Shown: positions 1-11,496, numbered from the stretch's first letter. The stretch: DNA of 64,000 nucleotides from Cephalotrichum gorgonifer (GCA_900312665.1 ONZQ02000003.1:2791728-2855727), one strand, 5' to 3'. Notes: generated by a model not told the origin, from the letters alone. Made by a program: numbers and translations.

Positions 1-413
1 CATGGTCCGGAATAGAATGGTAGCACTAGTTCCTCACAGCGTAAAATAAAGATTGTGTTCCTAGAACTGATAGAGGCGATAAATGAATATGAGCTAACGA
101 CGAGAAAAAACGACTCGCGGACGGAAACCCCAAAGCAAATTACCACTCTCATGGGCAGCGAGTGTGGTGTCAACGGCGATCAAAAACACGAGTTCATAAA
201 AAGATTGACCCCGGCACCTCCTTAAAACGCGCATCAGTGGACACGGCCCCCAATACTGCCCCCCGAACGGCCAGATAAATCCCAGGATATCCGAGAAGGC
301 GAGGTGGCTGCTTGGCGACGGCAAATGGAACATCGATGATACAGTTGATAAGTCTGATGTTGATAGTTGAAACCAGACACGATGGATGATATGACCTAAC
401 CTCTTCTCCCCAG

Positions 414-1349
414 CTGGGTTTCAAAGGACCAGCGAAATTAAAGTCGTAGATGAGGACTTTTTCGGGAGAGCATGGAATGAGAGTCAGGGTAGTAATATTG
501 TGAGTCCCTCCCCAGAGACTGGACGCAACCTGGCTGCACCGGAACTAAGTCGTCGTTTATAGGCCTTGGTGTGCAATGTCGACTATATCGAGGAGGTTCC
601 ATCACCACTGCCCTTTAAGGATTATCCCTATAAAGATACCGTTAGAGACCAGTGGATACATGAAGATGGCGTCCTGCTGAAGATGAAGGCGGGTAAAGAT
701 AAAAATACCGAGATGGCGACCTCGAAACCTCCCACCCACGTCCCTGGTAACTAACGCGCCACTCCATTGTCGAAGTGCGATGTTATAGTCGGCAATCCCC
801 ACTATATCAAGTCGGAGATAAAGAGAAAGTGGCCAACCCTTACTAAAGAGAGGGTGCAGAAAGCAGTTAACCCACGCTTTGGCAAGAAGCCTGTCAATGT
901 CGTGGATGGTTTCGCTCAGGAATACATCAACGGCCCTTTGGGTCGAGACTCTCAGCCAAAATCGTATGTGGGCTTAGTGGAGACTTATCCTCAGGTGATA
1001 CTTCACGAGGTAAGAAGGATTCTATCCACACTACATGATCCTAATGACACAGTGGTAACCTGCGCTGATGCTGGCTAACACAACACTTCTGGTTTAGTTG
1101 ACCCATACGCGCCTTGCTCATACATCCGGGGATACTCCGAACAACAAGTGCTACGGGTGGTTGAATTCTGTCAAGTGCCACAATCCTAGGAATGCCGGCA
1201 TGGATATAGAACACCTAAATCGGCCGCTCAAAAGTGCTACGCTAACATGCCTCTTCACTGTGATAGCCTCGCGTGGCTGGCGGTGGTTATCCAAATTATC
1301 GAGCACTCCGACTATGATGTGACAGAAGATGGGAAGCTGATAAAGGTAG
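414..1349 (+). pseudogene. Unrecognised multi-exon gene, probably incomplete or decayed
   Basis: A chain of protein-like segments can be joined with plausible splice sites: exon 414-499 (after a CCCCAG acceptor), exon 563-692 (GTGAGT donor at 500, TATAG acceptor), and exon 789 to about 1009 or 1054 (GTAAAG donor at 693, CTAAC branch, TATAG acceptor). All keep one frame. After about 1054 the model fails. The following protein-like stretch (about 1100-1349, containing CYANMPLHCDSLAWL) sits in the original frame but is cut by TAA at 1076 and TAG at 1187, and the obvious 43-nt intron 1055-1097 shifts the frame. No start codon or upstream exon was identified, and the gene may begin before this window. 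I do not recognise the family. It may be a relic, or a gene whose 3' exons I have misjudged. Confidence 0.35.
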
Positions 1350-1485
1350 GATAGGTAATGGATCTATCTCGAGGTTTAACGAATAGTGATATGGGGAGAT
1401 AGTAAAGAATGGTTCGCTGTGTTGCAATGGCAAAACGTGACGACGTTTGGATTATCACATAATATGACATTTAACTTATACCAAC

Positions 1486-2696
1486 CTACCACTCAAATTC
1501 CCAACAGCAAAATATCATCTCCCTTAAACGAGGATGACGGGGATAAGCACATGCAAGACCAGAATCATGGTCAGCAGGCCGCTCATATAGATTTGGAGCC
1601 CAACTGTACCTGTCATACCAGGTGATCTCCGGTGCAAGAGCAGGCTCCTGCCAGAATTCGGCAAGACCCCTTACAAAAATACTCTCGTGGGGGTCAAAAT
1701 TTACCCAGGGGTAGTACATCCCACTCCTGAGTTGAGCAAGAGGGAGGGATAGCTGTATGAAAGGCATAATACGCATGTCAAAGTCGAATGTCTCCTTATC
1801 AACAAGTAGGGCCGTCCGTCCCATCTGGGTCGCGGCATCTAGCCAGATTTTTAGGCTACAGAGGCTCTCAAGTTCTGTCAAGCGGTCTCGGAGCTGCCGC
1901 CATGCATCAGGGCGCCCATGCCAGGGAAGTTTAGGTACGTCTCCCTCCTTGTCGTACAGTAAGCGCCTGGGGGTCCGCATATCTAGCTGGAGTGAGAGCC
2001 GTAGGGATCTGATTGTAGGGGGTATCGTAGGAGTAGACAGGAAGTCCAGGGCTGTCTCCACACGGTGCAGGACAAAAGTGATGCGCTCGTAGAGCGGCTG
2101 TCGACAATCTAGATAGCTGATGGGGCCGCTTGTAAGCAAGAGAATAAAGCACCCCCTGCCTCTGATGGAAAATCATTTGAAACTTACATCCGCTTGCAGG
2201 ATAGTAGCAGGGACCAGAATGGCATGGGAGTCGGCGTGTCCCCAGCTGCCTCAGCTGCCTCCTCGCACCGCCAGTGGTTCGACCATGATGACAGTAGACG
2301 GCGCGACCATACGGGGTGATTAAAAGACGTCTCTGTTCTAGGGAATGCCTCCTCTACCTCTATCTGACGCTCATCTGGTGCATCGTGGTCGGTGATACAG
2401 GTGGCGTGTGTAAAACGGCCATTCTTGACATATACATGCTGTACGAGATCTGCCTGGTCAAAGACCATATCGTAGATCGGGGACCGGACCTCGATGGGGA
2501 GGCGCAGAAAGGCCGACTGCTGCTGATAATCGGCTGTGCGCTCGAGGTCCTCTAGGTCTGGGGTGGCGATTGGTGGTGCCTCGGCGCGGATCGCCTCTGT
2601 TAGGACCTGCCCACCAAGGTAGGCTGGCTCGGACGGGCCTTCGTCGGCGGGCGGCGGCGGGGGTTTCGATCTGCGGCCGAATATTTTCATCTTCAT
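1486..2696 (-). CDS. DUF7730 / 2EXR-like (F-box-related) fungal protein
   Basis: Two exons, complement(join(1486..2128, 2188..2696)), 383 aa. The start ATG at 2696 precedes MKMKIFGRRSKPPPPP, a basic, proline-rich N-terminus. The core has the familiar ascomycete pattern: FLRLPIEVRSPIYDMVF (the RLPxEIRxxIY F-box-like helix), then an RLLSSWSNHWRCEEA block, WSLLLSCKRM at the exon junction, and a C-terminal half with YERITFVLHRVE and a long predicted helical region. The intron has a GTAAGT donor at 2187 and an AAG acceptor at 2129 and keeps the frame. Proteins of this family are very numerous in Pezizomycotina, lack a known biochemical function and are thought to act as adaptor-like proteins; that role is inference. 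A second family member lies at 41777-42914. Confidence 0.75.
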
Positions 2697-3623
2697 CGTG
2701 GCTCTTTGTTTCTGCTCTTGGTGGGGGAAGAGGGGGGCGAAGGATACAAAATGGATAATGAATGATGATGGCGAAAGATGGAAAGCAGTCTGAGTCCAGG
2801 GCCTCCCATAAGAAGGGTGATTGGCATGTTGGTTCGGCGGTTCAACAGCCAACAGGATGTTCTGATTGGCTTGGTTTTCGCCCCCAAAACCACCAACCCC
2901 TCCACCTCGGGACAAACTGGGTGAATCGGTCTGAATCCTGCCGTTGGCTCACGAAACGCCATCCGACCCCGCTTCAATCCCAATCATACATTAAGGCCAG
3001 CATATCCCCCCAGCTTGTAAGCCAACCGGAGTACCCCTCTTGGTTATATGTCCACACCCCTTCCAGCTTACATTGGTTCGGGCCATTGAGTGTGACTTGG
3101 CCTCTAAACACCTTTACGCCTCAAGTTATGACTTCGGAAAGATCTCCCAAGCCCGTCCTTGGACCTATCAATCCAAGACTTAGGCAGATCATTGATCAAA
3201 CCCTACGTAGTGGGAATCCTGGGTGTCGAAGCTTTACCCCTTCAGGCTCCGTTATTCTGAGAGGGTAACTTCGCAAGGTCAATCAAGAGTAAGCTTGTTC
3301 TTGAGCTTCCTTCTCTGTGTTGTACTCCTTGAGACCACATCAGCAGACCAAAGCCAACAAGGGTAGGTGACTAGAGGGTGGACGGAAAGGGGGGAGGTAT
3401 ATTAGTTACACCCAGTACTACTGAATCGAATCCCTCACCAACAGCCTCCAGCTGTCTTTCCACCTGACGGACCGCTTAGATTGAACACGCCCCACACGTC
3501 TGATTAGTAATGGACCCTTCCCCAATGTGAAAGCTTGGATGGACAATTGGACAACTGGATAACAGTATGTTGTACAGGCCCACAAGAGGCGGGATTACCA
3601 ATCGGCCATCATCGAATAAGAAG
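2697..3623. other. Intergenic, no gene seen
   Basis: Short frames only, with no splice-consistent protein segments. It probably holds the promoter of the divergently placed minus-strand gene that starts at 2696. Confidence 0.4.
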
Positions 3624-3695
3624 TTCTCCATGGCCAAATGGTTAAGGCGTCCGACTGTTAATCGGAAGATTCCAAGTTCGACCCTTGGTGGGGAA
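3624..3695 (+). tRNA. tRNA-Asn (GTT anticodon)
   Basis: A 72-nt cloverleaf folds by eye. The acceptor stem is TTCTCCA pairing with TGGGGAA. The D arm is GCC/GGC with an AAATGGTTAA loop. The anticodon stem is TCCGA/TCGGA with loop CTGTTAA (anticodon GTT, Asn), and the T arm is CCAAG/CTTGG with loop TTCGACC. Internal box A (TGGCCAAATGG) and box B (GTTCGACCC) match RNA polymerase III promoters. No intron is present. A T-run follows within 10 nt. Confidence 0.95.
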
Positions 3696-3702
3696 GTTTC
3701 CA

Positions 3703-3715
3703 TTTTTGTGTTTTT
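3703..3715 (+). terminator. Pol III T-run terminator of tRNA-Asn
   Basis: Two runs of five T residues (3703-3707 and 3711-3715) follow the tRNA 3' end, as expected for RNA polymerase III termination. Confidence 0.7.
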
Positions 3716-4514
3716 AGGCTTCTTTCTGTCCACCCCTCTTATCTTTCCTGTCCCCATTTTCTTCTTGGCCTGCTTTATCTTTTTATCTCACGCGCTAGAA
3801 GCACCTTCAAGTAGCGTCCCTGCCCATGAAGGATGCGTGCCCCTAAGACTATTCTGGCGAATATTGTTTAGAGACCCAGCACCGCATTCGCGCCCTCCCC
3901 TCCCGCTCCCGTGACGGGAATACTGCTGCTACGCTACTGCGCCTATTGATTCTTGGCAACTATCTGGGCGGCTTTGATTATCTGGGGTCGGAAGACATCC
4001 GTAGTGCGAGTGATGACCCGCGGATAGTTTCAAGGAGCTCAACCCAACGCTAAGAGGCACGATTACACCGCGATGACGCCGCTAGCAAGCACTTGCACTT
4101 GCACTGAGTAATACCAAAACGTACACAACCCAAAGTGCACATCGTATGAATATAATATAAGAGGATTCGCAAACAAGAATGAGCCAAACTAACTATTGTG
4201 TGTAACGCTGTTACCGCAAACCCGGCGTCATTACTACAGTAATTCGGCCATGCAGGAGGTGACGGACGACCGGTAACTAACGAAGCTAGGGCTGTCAGAA
4301 GTCAAGTTTCCCTTGATACTGCCGGAAAAGCTGCCGTGCGGCCGAAGTAAGTCAATTATTGGCTCCCGATTTGAACAGTGAACCTCATCGGCCTAGGTCC
4401 GAAAAAGGAAGCTGATACGGCATTCCCCAGCCCAGCCCATGCAAAAGTGTGTGCCCACACAAGCACAGTAGTTATACTGGGCTGACTCGATGAGATCGAA
4501 TAATAGCCTTCGCC

Positions 4515-4664
4515 CGATAAGATTTGGCGGCTGGATCTTACTCGTCCTTGGCAAATTTCCGGCCCCAGCTTCTGGTTATCGGCTCGCATGGTGAGTGGGT
4601 CCTGGGACCAGTGATGCCGGGGGGGAGCCCTTGGTATCTCAACCTACAGGGACACAAAAGATAA
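4515..4664. promoter_or_regulatory. Cluster of HGATAR (GATA-factor type) sites upstream of the NCS1 permease
   Basis: CGATAA at 4515-4520, TTATCG (inverted CGATAA) at 4576-4581 and AGATAA at 4659-4664 lie about 750-900 bp before the permease ATG. AreA/Nit2 GATA factors are known to act on nitrogen-source transporters in ascomycetes. That these sites are used is inference, since such hexamers also occur by chance. Confidence 0.3.
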
Positions 4665-5018
4665 GGGAATGATAGGACAAACGCGTCCCTGGGCCAATGA
4701 GCAGCCGCGGACCGGCGAACCAGTGGGTCTTGGATGCAAAGCCATGCCATCTTTGGCACCTGGGGTACCACGCTGACGTCCTCGAACGGGCACTAGGTCG
4801 ACGGTACACGAGGGCGGAGAGTGGGGGGCGAAAACTGTCCAAGGTCTGGCTGATATCGAACCAGAACTTGGACTAGCCAGGCATTCTCTGCACCATCCTA
4901 CTAATTCGTAGTACGTATTGTCCGGAGTGTTCGACTTGGGGCTTTGCTTTTGGCGTCGCTCCGATACGCTCATCCCCGCGTTACGATACGGATCGGACGA
5001 CTTGCGCTGGGATTCTAA

Positions 5019-5413
5019 TATAAATGCTCCTCCCACGACGCACTCTCTCCCGTCGATTCTTCGTATTTCCCATTGAGTAGGATTTCTTCATCTTGCTTTA
5101 GGCTCTTCTCACTAGCGAGCGGGCGCTATTTTACCTATCCATCTTTTTTTTCTCTGGCAACCAACCCCATTTTGGCGCCAACGGGAAAGTAAATTTTTTT
5201 TCCTTTTTGCAAAACACTCTTCTTGTGGATCAGATCACTTCCACATCCGGGGCTTCGTTTCCCCCCTTTGCTTTTGTTTGGTGACCAGTTCCCAAACTTC
5301 GAAAGGGTCCTTTTGTCTTTTCCCCCTTTCCTACCTGAATCCTCTCCCTCCGAACTACTCCTACATCCCTGCACACTAGCATCTGCTGGGGTATCGCGGA
5401 TACGAAGCTAGCC
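5019..5413 (+). promoter_or_regulatory. TATA-like box and pyrimidine-rich leader of the NCS1 permease gene
   Basis: TATAAAT at 5019-5025 is followed by about 370 bp rich in C and T with several TCTTC/CTTTCC tracts running to the ATG at 5414. CT-rich stretches before the start codon are common in well-expressed genes of filamentous fungi. The transcription start has not been located. Confidence 0.4.
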
Positions 5414-7309
5414 ATGGCGAAGCGATTCATCGACGCGTTGACTCTAGAGGCGGAGCCGGGTCTGACTACGGCTCAGCGCATGGTAAACTCAACCCCTTCC
5501 TCTCTCACGCCCCCCCTTCTTCGTCGGCCCCTCCCCACCCCAGCCCCCGTCCCCGCGATGATGCCGATGAGGTCATACAGCTCACCACCCATTCCTTAGC
5601 TCATCAACAATGATCTCAAACCCGTTGAGCCGGCGCGGCGCACGTGGGGGCCCTGGAACTTCGTGGCCTTCTGGATTTCCGACGCCTTCAACATCAACAC
5701 GTGGATGATTTCCTCGTCCATGATCGTGGGCGGTCTCTCGTGGTGGCAGTCGTGGCTGTGCGTGTGGGTGGGCTACGCAATCTCCGGCTTCTTCATTGCC
5801 GCGACGGGTAGGATCGGTGCGGTGTATCATATCGGTTTCCCCGTCGTCAGTCGGTCGTCCTTTGGCATTTGGGGGAGCATCTGGCCTGTCTTCAACCGCG
5901 CTGCTATGGGTAGGGTCATTATTACTTGTCTAGTGAAAACTTAGAGACTCAGGGCTGACGACTTTTTCTTAAAAAGCTTGCGTTTGGTACGGAGTGCAGG
6001 CGTATCTTGGCGGGAACTGCGTCTACATCATGATTAGATCGATCTGGAAGAGCTGGGTAAGTTCCCCTCTCACCCCCCACACTAGTTAGTTGCTGACGTC
6101 CTCTTGCAGGATCGCGAAAGGATCCCAAACACCTTCAGTGCAACCTCCGGCACCACCACCGCCGACTGGGTCTCCTTCTTCCTGTTCTGGCTGCTGTCCC
6201 TCCCCGCCATCTGGTTCCCCGTCCACCAGATCCGCCACCTCTTCACCGTCAAGTCCTACGTCGTCCCCGCCGCCGGCATCGCCTTCCTCGTCTGGGTCGT
6301 CGTCCGCGCCGGCGGGCCCGGCCCCATCATCCGCCAGCCCGCCAAGGTCCACGGCTCCGAGCTGGCCTGGCAGATGGTACTGGGCATCATGTCCTCCATC
6401 GCCAACTTCGCCACCCTCATCATCAACGACCCGGACTTCTCCCGTTTCGCCAGGAAGCCCAAGGACGCGCTGTGGTCCCAGCTCGCCACCATCCCCGCCA
6501 GTTTCGCCGTCACCTCCTTCATCGGCATCATCGTCTCGTCCGCCTCGCAGGTCATCTACCCCGATGAGGGCGAGCCGATCTGGAACCCGCTGTCGCTTCT
6601 GGAGAGATTCGTGGACGAAGGTAACTCCGGGCAGAGGTTCGGCACCTTCGTCATCGCGCTCGCCTTTGCGCTCGCGCAGCTCGGCACCAACATCGCCGCT
6701 AACTCGGTCTCGGCCGGTACCGACATGAGCGCCCTGCTCCCGCGCTACCTCAACATCCGGCGCGGAGGATACATCTGCGCGGCGGTCGGCCTCGCCATGT
6801 GCCCCTATAATCTCCTCACGTCCTCGAACCAGTTCACTCTCTACCTCTCCGCCTACAGTGTGTTCCTCAGCTCTATCGCGGGCGTCATGTTGTCCGACTA
6901 CTACATCGTCCGGAAGGGGTACCTGCAGGTGAAGGAGCTCTACGACGACCGCAAGTCGGGCCCCTACTACTTCTGGTGGGGTATCAACCCCAGGGCCTAC
7001 GCTGCCTATATCTCCGGTATCGCCATTAACGTTGTGGGCTTCGCTGGCGCCGTCGGTGCTGACGTGCCGATGGGGGCGAAGTACATCTACAACCTGAACT
7101 TCTTCGGCGGGCTTCTGGTTTCGGGTGGTGTGTATTGGGGCCTCAACCAGGTATTCCCCGTTCCGGCGCTCAGTGATCGGTGGATGGAGGTTGGTGACTT
7201 CGACGATGTTACCGTCGCCTATGACTCGGGAGATCAGGGAGACGATGTCTCGGATCCGGGAAAGACGGGGCCTAACTGGGATGGGATTGATGGCAAGAGG
7301 TTGGTGTAA
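5414..7309 (+). CDS. NCS1-family nucleobase/allantoin/uridine permease (Fur type)
   Basis: Four exons, join(5414..5482, 5600..5909, 5977..6056, 6110..7309), 552 aa, the usual NCS1 length. It is a plasma-membrane proton symporter of the FUR4/DAL4/FUI1 type; the substrate (uracil, uridine, allantoin or related) cannot be told from sequence alone. Seen: the N-terminal LINNDLKPVEPARRTWGPWN motif before the first membrane helix, then FWISDAFNINTWM, ACVWYGVQAYLGG, the SIANFATLIINDPDFSRFA signature of TM6, LGTNIAANSVSAGTDM in TM8, and SDYYIVRKGYL near the C-terminal helices. About 12 membrane segments are present. All three introns have canonical donors and acceptors and are phase-consistent. The acidic tail is cytosolic in relatives and involved in turnover. 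It converges on the GH43 gene with about 175 bp between stops. Confidence 0.93.
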
Positions 7310-7485
7310 ATGGGGTTGAATCGATATTATTGGTGCTTTTGGTATACTACGTTGCAGATTATTTCAAGACATAGCGGTCTTTTTCATTCATATCTACACT
7401 ACTACTTGGCTACAGTGTGCAGGGTGACGAATTTTGCATCCGGTAACTACATTACTGCCCTACCATCGCCAAACCGTGGTAGCCA

Positions 7486-9225
7486 TTACTTCGCAGGAAT
7501 GCTCTCCGTCGCCGAGATGTACTGCGCCTCCCCGTCATACCTCCACCTATTGAAGAATGCCTCTCCGCCCTTGGGGCAGGCGGTCCCACTCCCCTGGCCA
7601 TTGCACGTGGCATAAACTCCAACCAGACTACCGACGAAGGAGCCGGCCCCGCCACTGAGCAAGCTGGCGGACGCGGCTCCCACGACAATCTTCGACTCGG
7701 GTTTAGAAGGCGGCGCCGCGGACAGCTCGTAGTGCGTCGCGTTGACTGTCTGGATCTGCAGCCGTATCGGATGCTTTGCCCAGTCGTGCGGCACAGGGAT
7801 CGTCTGCGGCGGCGGCGGAGTCCCGGTACCCTGGGAAGCAAAGCTGAACGACAGCTCTGGCTTCTTCCCCTTCTTGGCTGGGAGGAGCTTGATGCCGAGG
7901 TCGATATGGTTGAACTGGGTCAGGAACATGGTGACGCCCGCTTCCTGCCCTTCTTGCTTAGGGTCAAAGGTCAGGTCCACGGTGAAGGTGAACAGCGTGT
8001 GCGTCTGTCGACGGCCGATGAATGCCAGCCCCTCTTTCCCACTCAGCACATTCGATCCTGACTCGCCCCAGTTTCCGGTTAGGTTGCTGCGGGTCGGGAC
8101 GACTTGGAGCCCGCGGGAGGTTACGGAGAACGTCTCCTCCCCGGGAACACGCCAGTAGACTAAGTTTCTCGGGATGGGGCTCCCCTTGGCGAAGTCATAC
8201 TTGTCGGGATCAGAGTTGAATGGACCGTCCCCGGGTAGGTCGCGGTTCGCGGGGGGGAGTGGCCATCCGCTCATCTCGCCGCGGACGGGTTGGAGGACCG
8301 GCCACTCGCCCTCCTCCCAGGTCACGGGGTAGAGCACGGTCTCACGGCCCATGGGGAAAACTTGGAATTCGGGACCGCATCGAGTCGCGAGCGCCACGCC
8401 CCACCAGTTTCCCTCCACGTCCTGGAACAAGTCTCCGTGGCCCACCGTCTGAAAATACTCGTCCGTGCCTCGGTTGGTCAGTATGGGATTGTTCGGGTAT
8501 GGCTCGTAGGGCCCGTCGATGGCCCGTGCGCGGGCGATTGTGATGGCGTGGTCCCGTTCAGTGCCGCCCTCGGCGATCAGGAGGTAATAATAGCCGTCCT
8601 TCTTGTAGATGTGGGGACCCTCGGGCCACACGCCTCCTGTGCCGTTCCAGAGCTCGATGGCGGGCTGGCTGAGCTCCCCCGTCTCGAGGTCCAGATCCTG
8701 GAGGATGATTCCCTGCGTCGCGGCGTAGACCTTCCCGTCGTCATCCCAGAACAGATCGGGGTCGATCTTGTGCGGGCCAAATGTAACAGGGTCACTCCAG
8801 CTATCATCACTGAAGGGGTCCGTGGATTTGAACACTACGCCGAGGATGTTCTCGTCCGTTCGCAGGTACTCGCAGATGACGTAGAACTCGCCGTCGCGGT
8901 AGCGCAGCGTCGCGGCGTACATGCCGTCCTGCTGGCCCTTTGTGGACCAGCTGACGCCTGGAAGCTGGCTCTCGCGGCTCCATGCGTGCGACGCAAGCTT
9001 CCAGTTGATGAGGTCCTTGGAGGCGTAGATGGGGAGACCGGGGAATGCGATGAAGGTTGAGGTCACGCAGTAGAAGGTCCCATCGACTTGGGTGCAGGAG
9101 GGATCGGAGTGCCACCCCGGGAGAATTGGGTTGTGGAAGGTAGAGTTTTCAGCCTGAGCAGCTACTCCGTACCCGAAGGGGAGGAGGCAGGCAGCAAACC
9201 GGAGGAGGAGATTGAGTCTTGCCAT
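7486..9225 (-). CDS. Secreted glycoside hydrolase family 43 (beta-xylosidase / alpha-L-arabinofuranosidase type)
   Basis: Intronless, 579 aa. I chose the ATG at 9225 rather than the upstream in-frame ATG because it opens a good signal peptide (MARLNLLLRFAACLLPFG, cleavage near AAQA). The five-bladed propeller domain carries the three GH43 acids: Asp41 in HSDPS (base), Asp155 in KIDPDLF (pKa modulator) and Glu202 in WPEGPH (acid). A C-terminal beta-sandwich (about residues 370-570, with LTGNWGESGSNVL, GLAFIGRRQ and GVTMFLTQFNH) matches the accessory domain of two-domain GH43 xylosidases. The enzyme likely removes xylose or arabinose from hemicellulose outside the cell. The exact substrate within GH43 is not resolved. 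Confidence 0.93.
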   Translation of the reverse strand: MARLNLLLRFAACLLPFGYGVAAQAENSTFHNPILPGWHSDPSCTQVDGTFYCVTSTFIAFPGLPIYASKDLINWKLASHAWSRESQLPGVSWSTKGQQDGMYAATLRYRDGEFYVICEYLRTDENILGVVFKSTDPFSDDSWSDPVTFGPHKIDPDLFWDDDGKVYAATQGIILQDLDLETGELSQPAIELWNGTGGVWPEGPHIYKKDGYYYLLIAEGGTERDHAITIARARAIDGPYEPYPNNPILTNRGTDEYFQTVGHGDLFQDVEGNWWGVALATRCGPEFQVFPMGRETVLYPVTWEEGEWPVLQPVRGEMSGWPLPPANRDLPGDGPFNSDPDKYDFAKGSPIPRNLVYWRVPGEETFSVTSRGLQVVPTRSNLTGNWGESGSNVLSGKEGLAFIGRRQTHTLFTFTVDLTFDPKQEGQEAGVTMFLTQFNHIDLGIKLLPAKKGKKPELSFSFASQGTGTPPPPQTIPVPHDWAKHPIRLQIQTVNATHYELSAAPPSKPESKIVVGAASASLLSGGAGSFVGSLVGVYATCNGQGSGTACPKGGEAFFNRWRYDGEAQYISATESIPAK

Positions 9226-11142
9226 CGTGAGAGACGCACACTGTTGATGCTGAAGAATTGGACCCATTCGCAGCTGGAAGTGAGCGCACGTCTCCGATGT
9301 TTTTATCATCCAACCCCCCCCCCCCCTTAGGCATGAAAAACGACCTGTATAGCATGCACCATTTCGGAGTATTTAGGGCCGATTTGATGGGTTTAGCCTG
9401 TTGTGCAGCCGCCCCTATCGGAATCATCGGATTCAGAATAAGTGCGGGGGGGATCAATGTGCAGGTTGCAACATACCCCGGTCGCATCTCCAACGGGGGG
9501 GAGAGTGGTGGAATCCGGGGAGCGCTAATATGATGAAGTGGATCGGTGATACTGAATCTGTGGCCCTACGACTAGCGGATCAGAGAATATTATTCCGTAC
9601 TCGACTGGATTATATCATAACAGTCGCACCTGTTTTTAATTGTGAAGCTGAAAGGATCTCTTTTGGCCTTGGTTCATTCGCAATCCACAAGGACTGTATC
9701 CACGATACTGGTTCGCGACATGCACTACCTGCTTCTATCGTTGGTCAACAGGCATTTACGATGACCGGATTGCGGTTGCTTCGTAGGGTTGCCGACGCAG
9801 GATAAGACACCCAGCAACCCGAAATCCTCTAGTAGGAGTGTGCCAAACTGCGGGGCAAGCGAATGCTCGGTTACGGGCGTCTGTTGACCAGCCATACGAA
9901 CGATGTAACCTGGAAGTTTTCAAGGGGGTTTGCAATACTCATCAAGGCGAGCGGCAGGGAAGACTGCACTTCGGTATCCTCAGAAGCTTGGGTTGTACCC
10001 ATTTGCCCTGCCTCCCACATAACAAGTCGCGCCAGTACACGACCCCGGTGTCGCTTGTGTTGAGGTCTATGGTACACATCGGATTCTCGTCGATGCCGGC
10101 CGTCAAGGCCAATAGAATAATTCGAGCTCTACTCCGTAGTCAGTTGTATTTTCACATTGCAACAGGGGTGCTTCTCTAAACTTTAGCGAGCCAGCATCAA
10201 CACATGTGCTCCGCTTTTAAGAATTGTGGGGAAATCCTTCTGGCAAAAAGCTTCTTTGTCAACGTCTTTGGAGCCGGAACAAAGTCTCACGGCGAAGCGC
10301 CAAGGATATCCGGGGTGAGAACTTATATATATCTAACTACAGACTCAGTGGCATTTTTGAAGCTTGTTTTCATGACGTCCCGCACAGAGTCCTATACATA
10401 GTCCCTAGCTCAGCTAACCACCTTCTCTCTCTCTCCAAGATGTCATCCCCTTCCTTTGATCGTAATCTGTGTAAGAAGCCATAAAGCGGCATATGCGCCC
10501 GCCATATCGCGCGCAGGATGACAAACAGATGATCGATCTCTTTGTTCGCCCACATTCCGCCAGTTTCATGTTTGCCCATAAAATCGATCCGCCCGCCGCC
10601 ACACTCCATTGCACCATGTTCTATTTGCAGCGCGCGCGAGCCCTTACGAGAGGTCACAAAGAGCCTCAGTTTGACGCCTACACGGACATGCTCCTTTTTC
10701 TAGAGAGATAAACTGTGCTCGCCCCGAGAGTAATAAGTCACTACTTTAAAAGTCCACTCGCCTCTCTCGCGGTGGAGAAGCTTGCCCCCTCCGAACCTTC
10801 TTCTAGTTCCTTACTTCTGACCATGCCCGTATATCCCTCACCCACCGAGACTTAAACTTAAAATAACCATTCCAGCGGTTGTCAGTATTTGAAAAAAGAA
10901 AAAAAAAAAAGTGTCCATGCTTATCCTACAGCCAAGGAGCGTTTTGGATTGCTTACAAAATCTTTTAGATACAATTGCAGCACACGACCCCGTGCCTAAA
11001 ATTAGTAGCACTGCAAACAGCCGAAGAACGACCAAACGAATATATACTATTTCAACCTCGCACTCTTTCTTCTTTAGCAATGTCTTTGAGTACAATATCC
11101 TCGCTCTGTTTCTTCCGTGCTGTCTTACTTCTATAACATAGC
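9226..11142. other. Gene-poor interval
   Basis: No convincing gene is seen. A 14-C homopolymer lies near 9316-9329 in the GH43 promoter, and an A-rich run lies near 10893-10910. Short frames here lack family features and splice-linked continuations. Confidence 0.4.
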
Positions 11143-11496
11143 ATGCTAACTACAAACATAGCTGAGAAAGAGCGTCTCAAATTGGGGATAGATGAGGTCA
11201 ACTTTGCCATTCTTAACCGCGCCTTGAGATTGGCGGAACAAGGGAATATGAAGTACGCGGCTTGTACCTGGTACTCCGATCGCTGTAAGATCGGCAAGGT
11301 TGATCCGGTGCAGTATGCTATACTAAAAGATATGCGTGACGCCAAACAATTCCGCAAGGTCGCTTTGCGGATTCTTAGTCGAGGTAAGTTGTCCGTGATA
11401 TATGGCTGTCGATGCTTGTTGACTTTTAAAGACCTCCAGGGCGCTCCCAGTGTGGAGGATGACAAAGGCTATTTGGGAGGGTGCGTAATGCTTTAA
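11143..11496 (+). CDS. Small hypothetical protein
   Basis: An open frame of 117 codons holds a probable 48-nt in-frame intron (GTAAGT donor at 11384, TTGAC branch, AAAG acceptor ending at 11431); spliced, it gives 101 aa. A CTAAC...ATAG motif just after the ATG (about 11146-11161) looks like the end of another intron, so the true first exon may lie upstream. A short hydrophobic frame starting MSLSTISSLCFF at 11079 is a possible but unproven candidate. The protein is helical and charged (EKERLKLGIDEVNFAILNRALRLAEQ) and ends in an acidic, Gly-rich tail. I recognise no family. Confidence 0.35.
   Translation: MLTTNIAEKERLKLGIDEVNFAILNRALRLAEQGNMKYAACTWYSDRCKIGKVDPVQYAILKDMRDAKQFRKVALRILSRGKLSVIYGCRCLLTFKDLQGAPSVEDDKGYLGGCVML

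Noticed and set aside
6090..6728. Long Pro/Ser-rich frame overlapping the NCS1 permease
   Set aside because: It is the +1 shadow of the GC-rich permease exon, as shown by its repetitive SPPSSP composition.
8290..9060. 256-codon plus-strand frame opposite the GH43 gene
   Set aside because: Antisense shadow of the GC-rich GH43 coding strand, with no independent motif.
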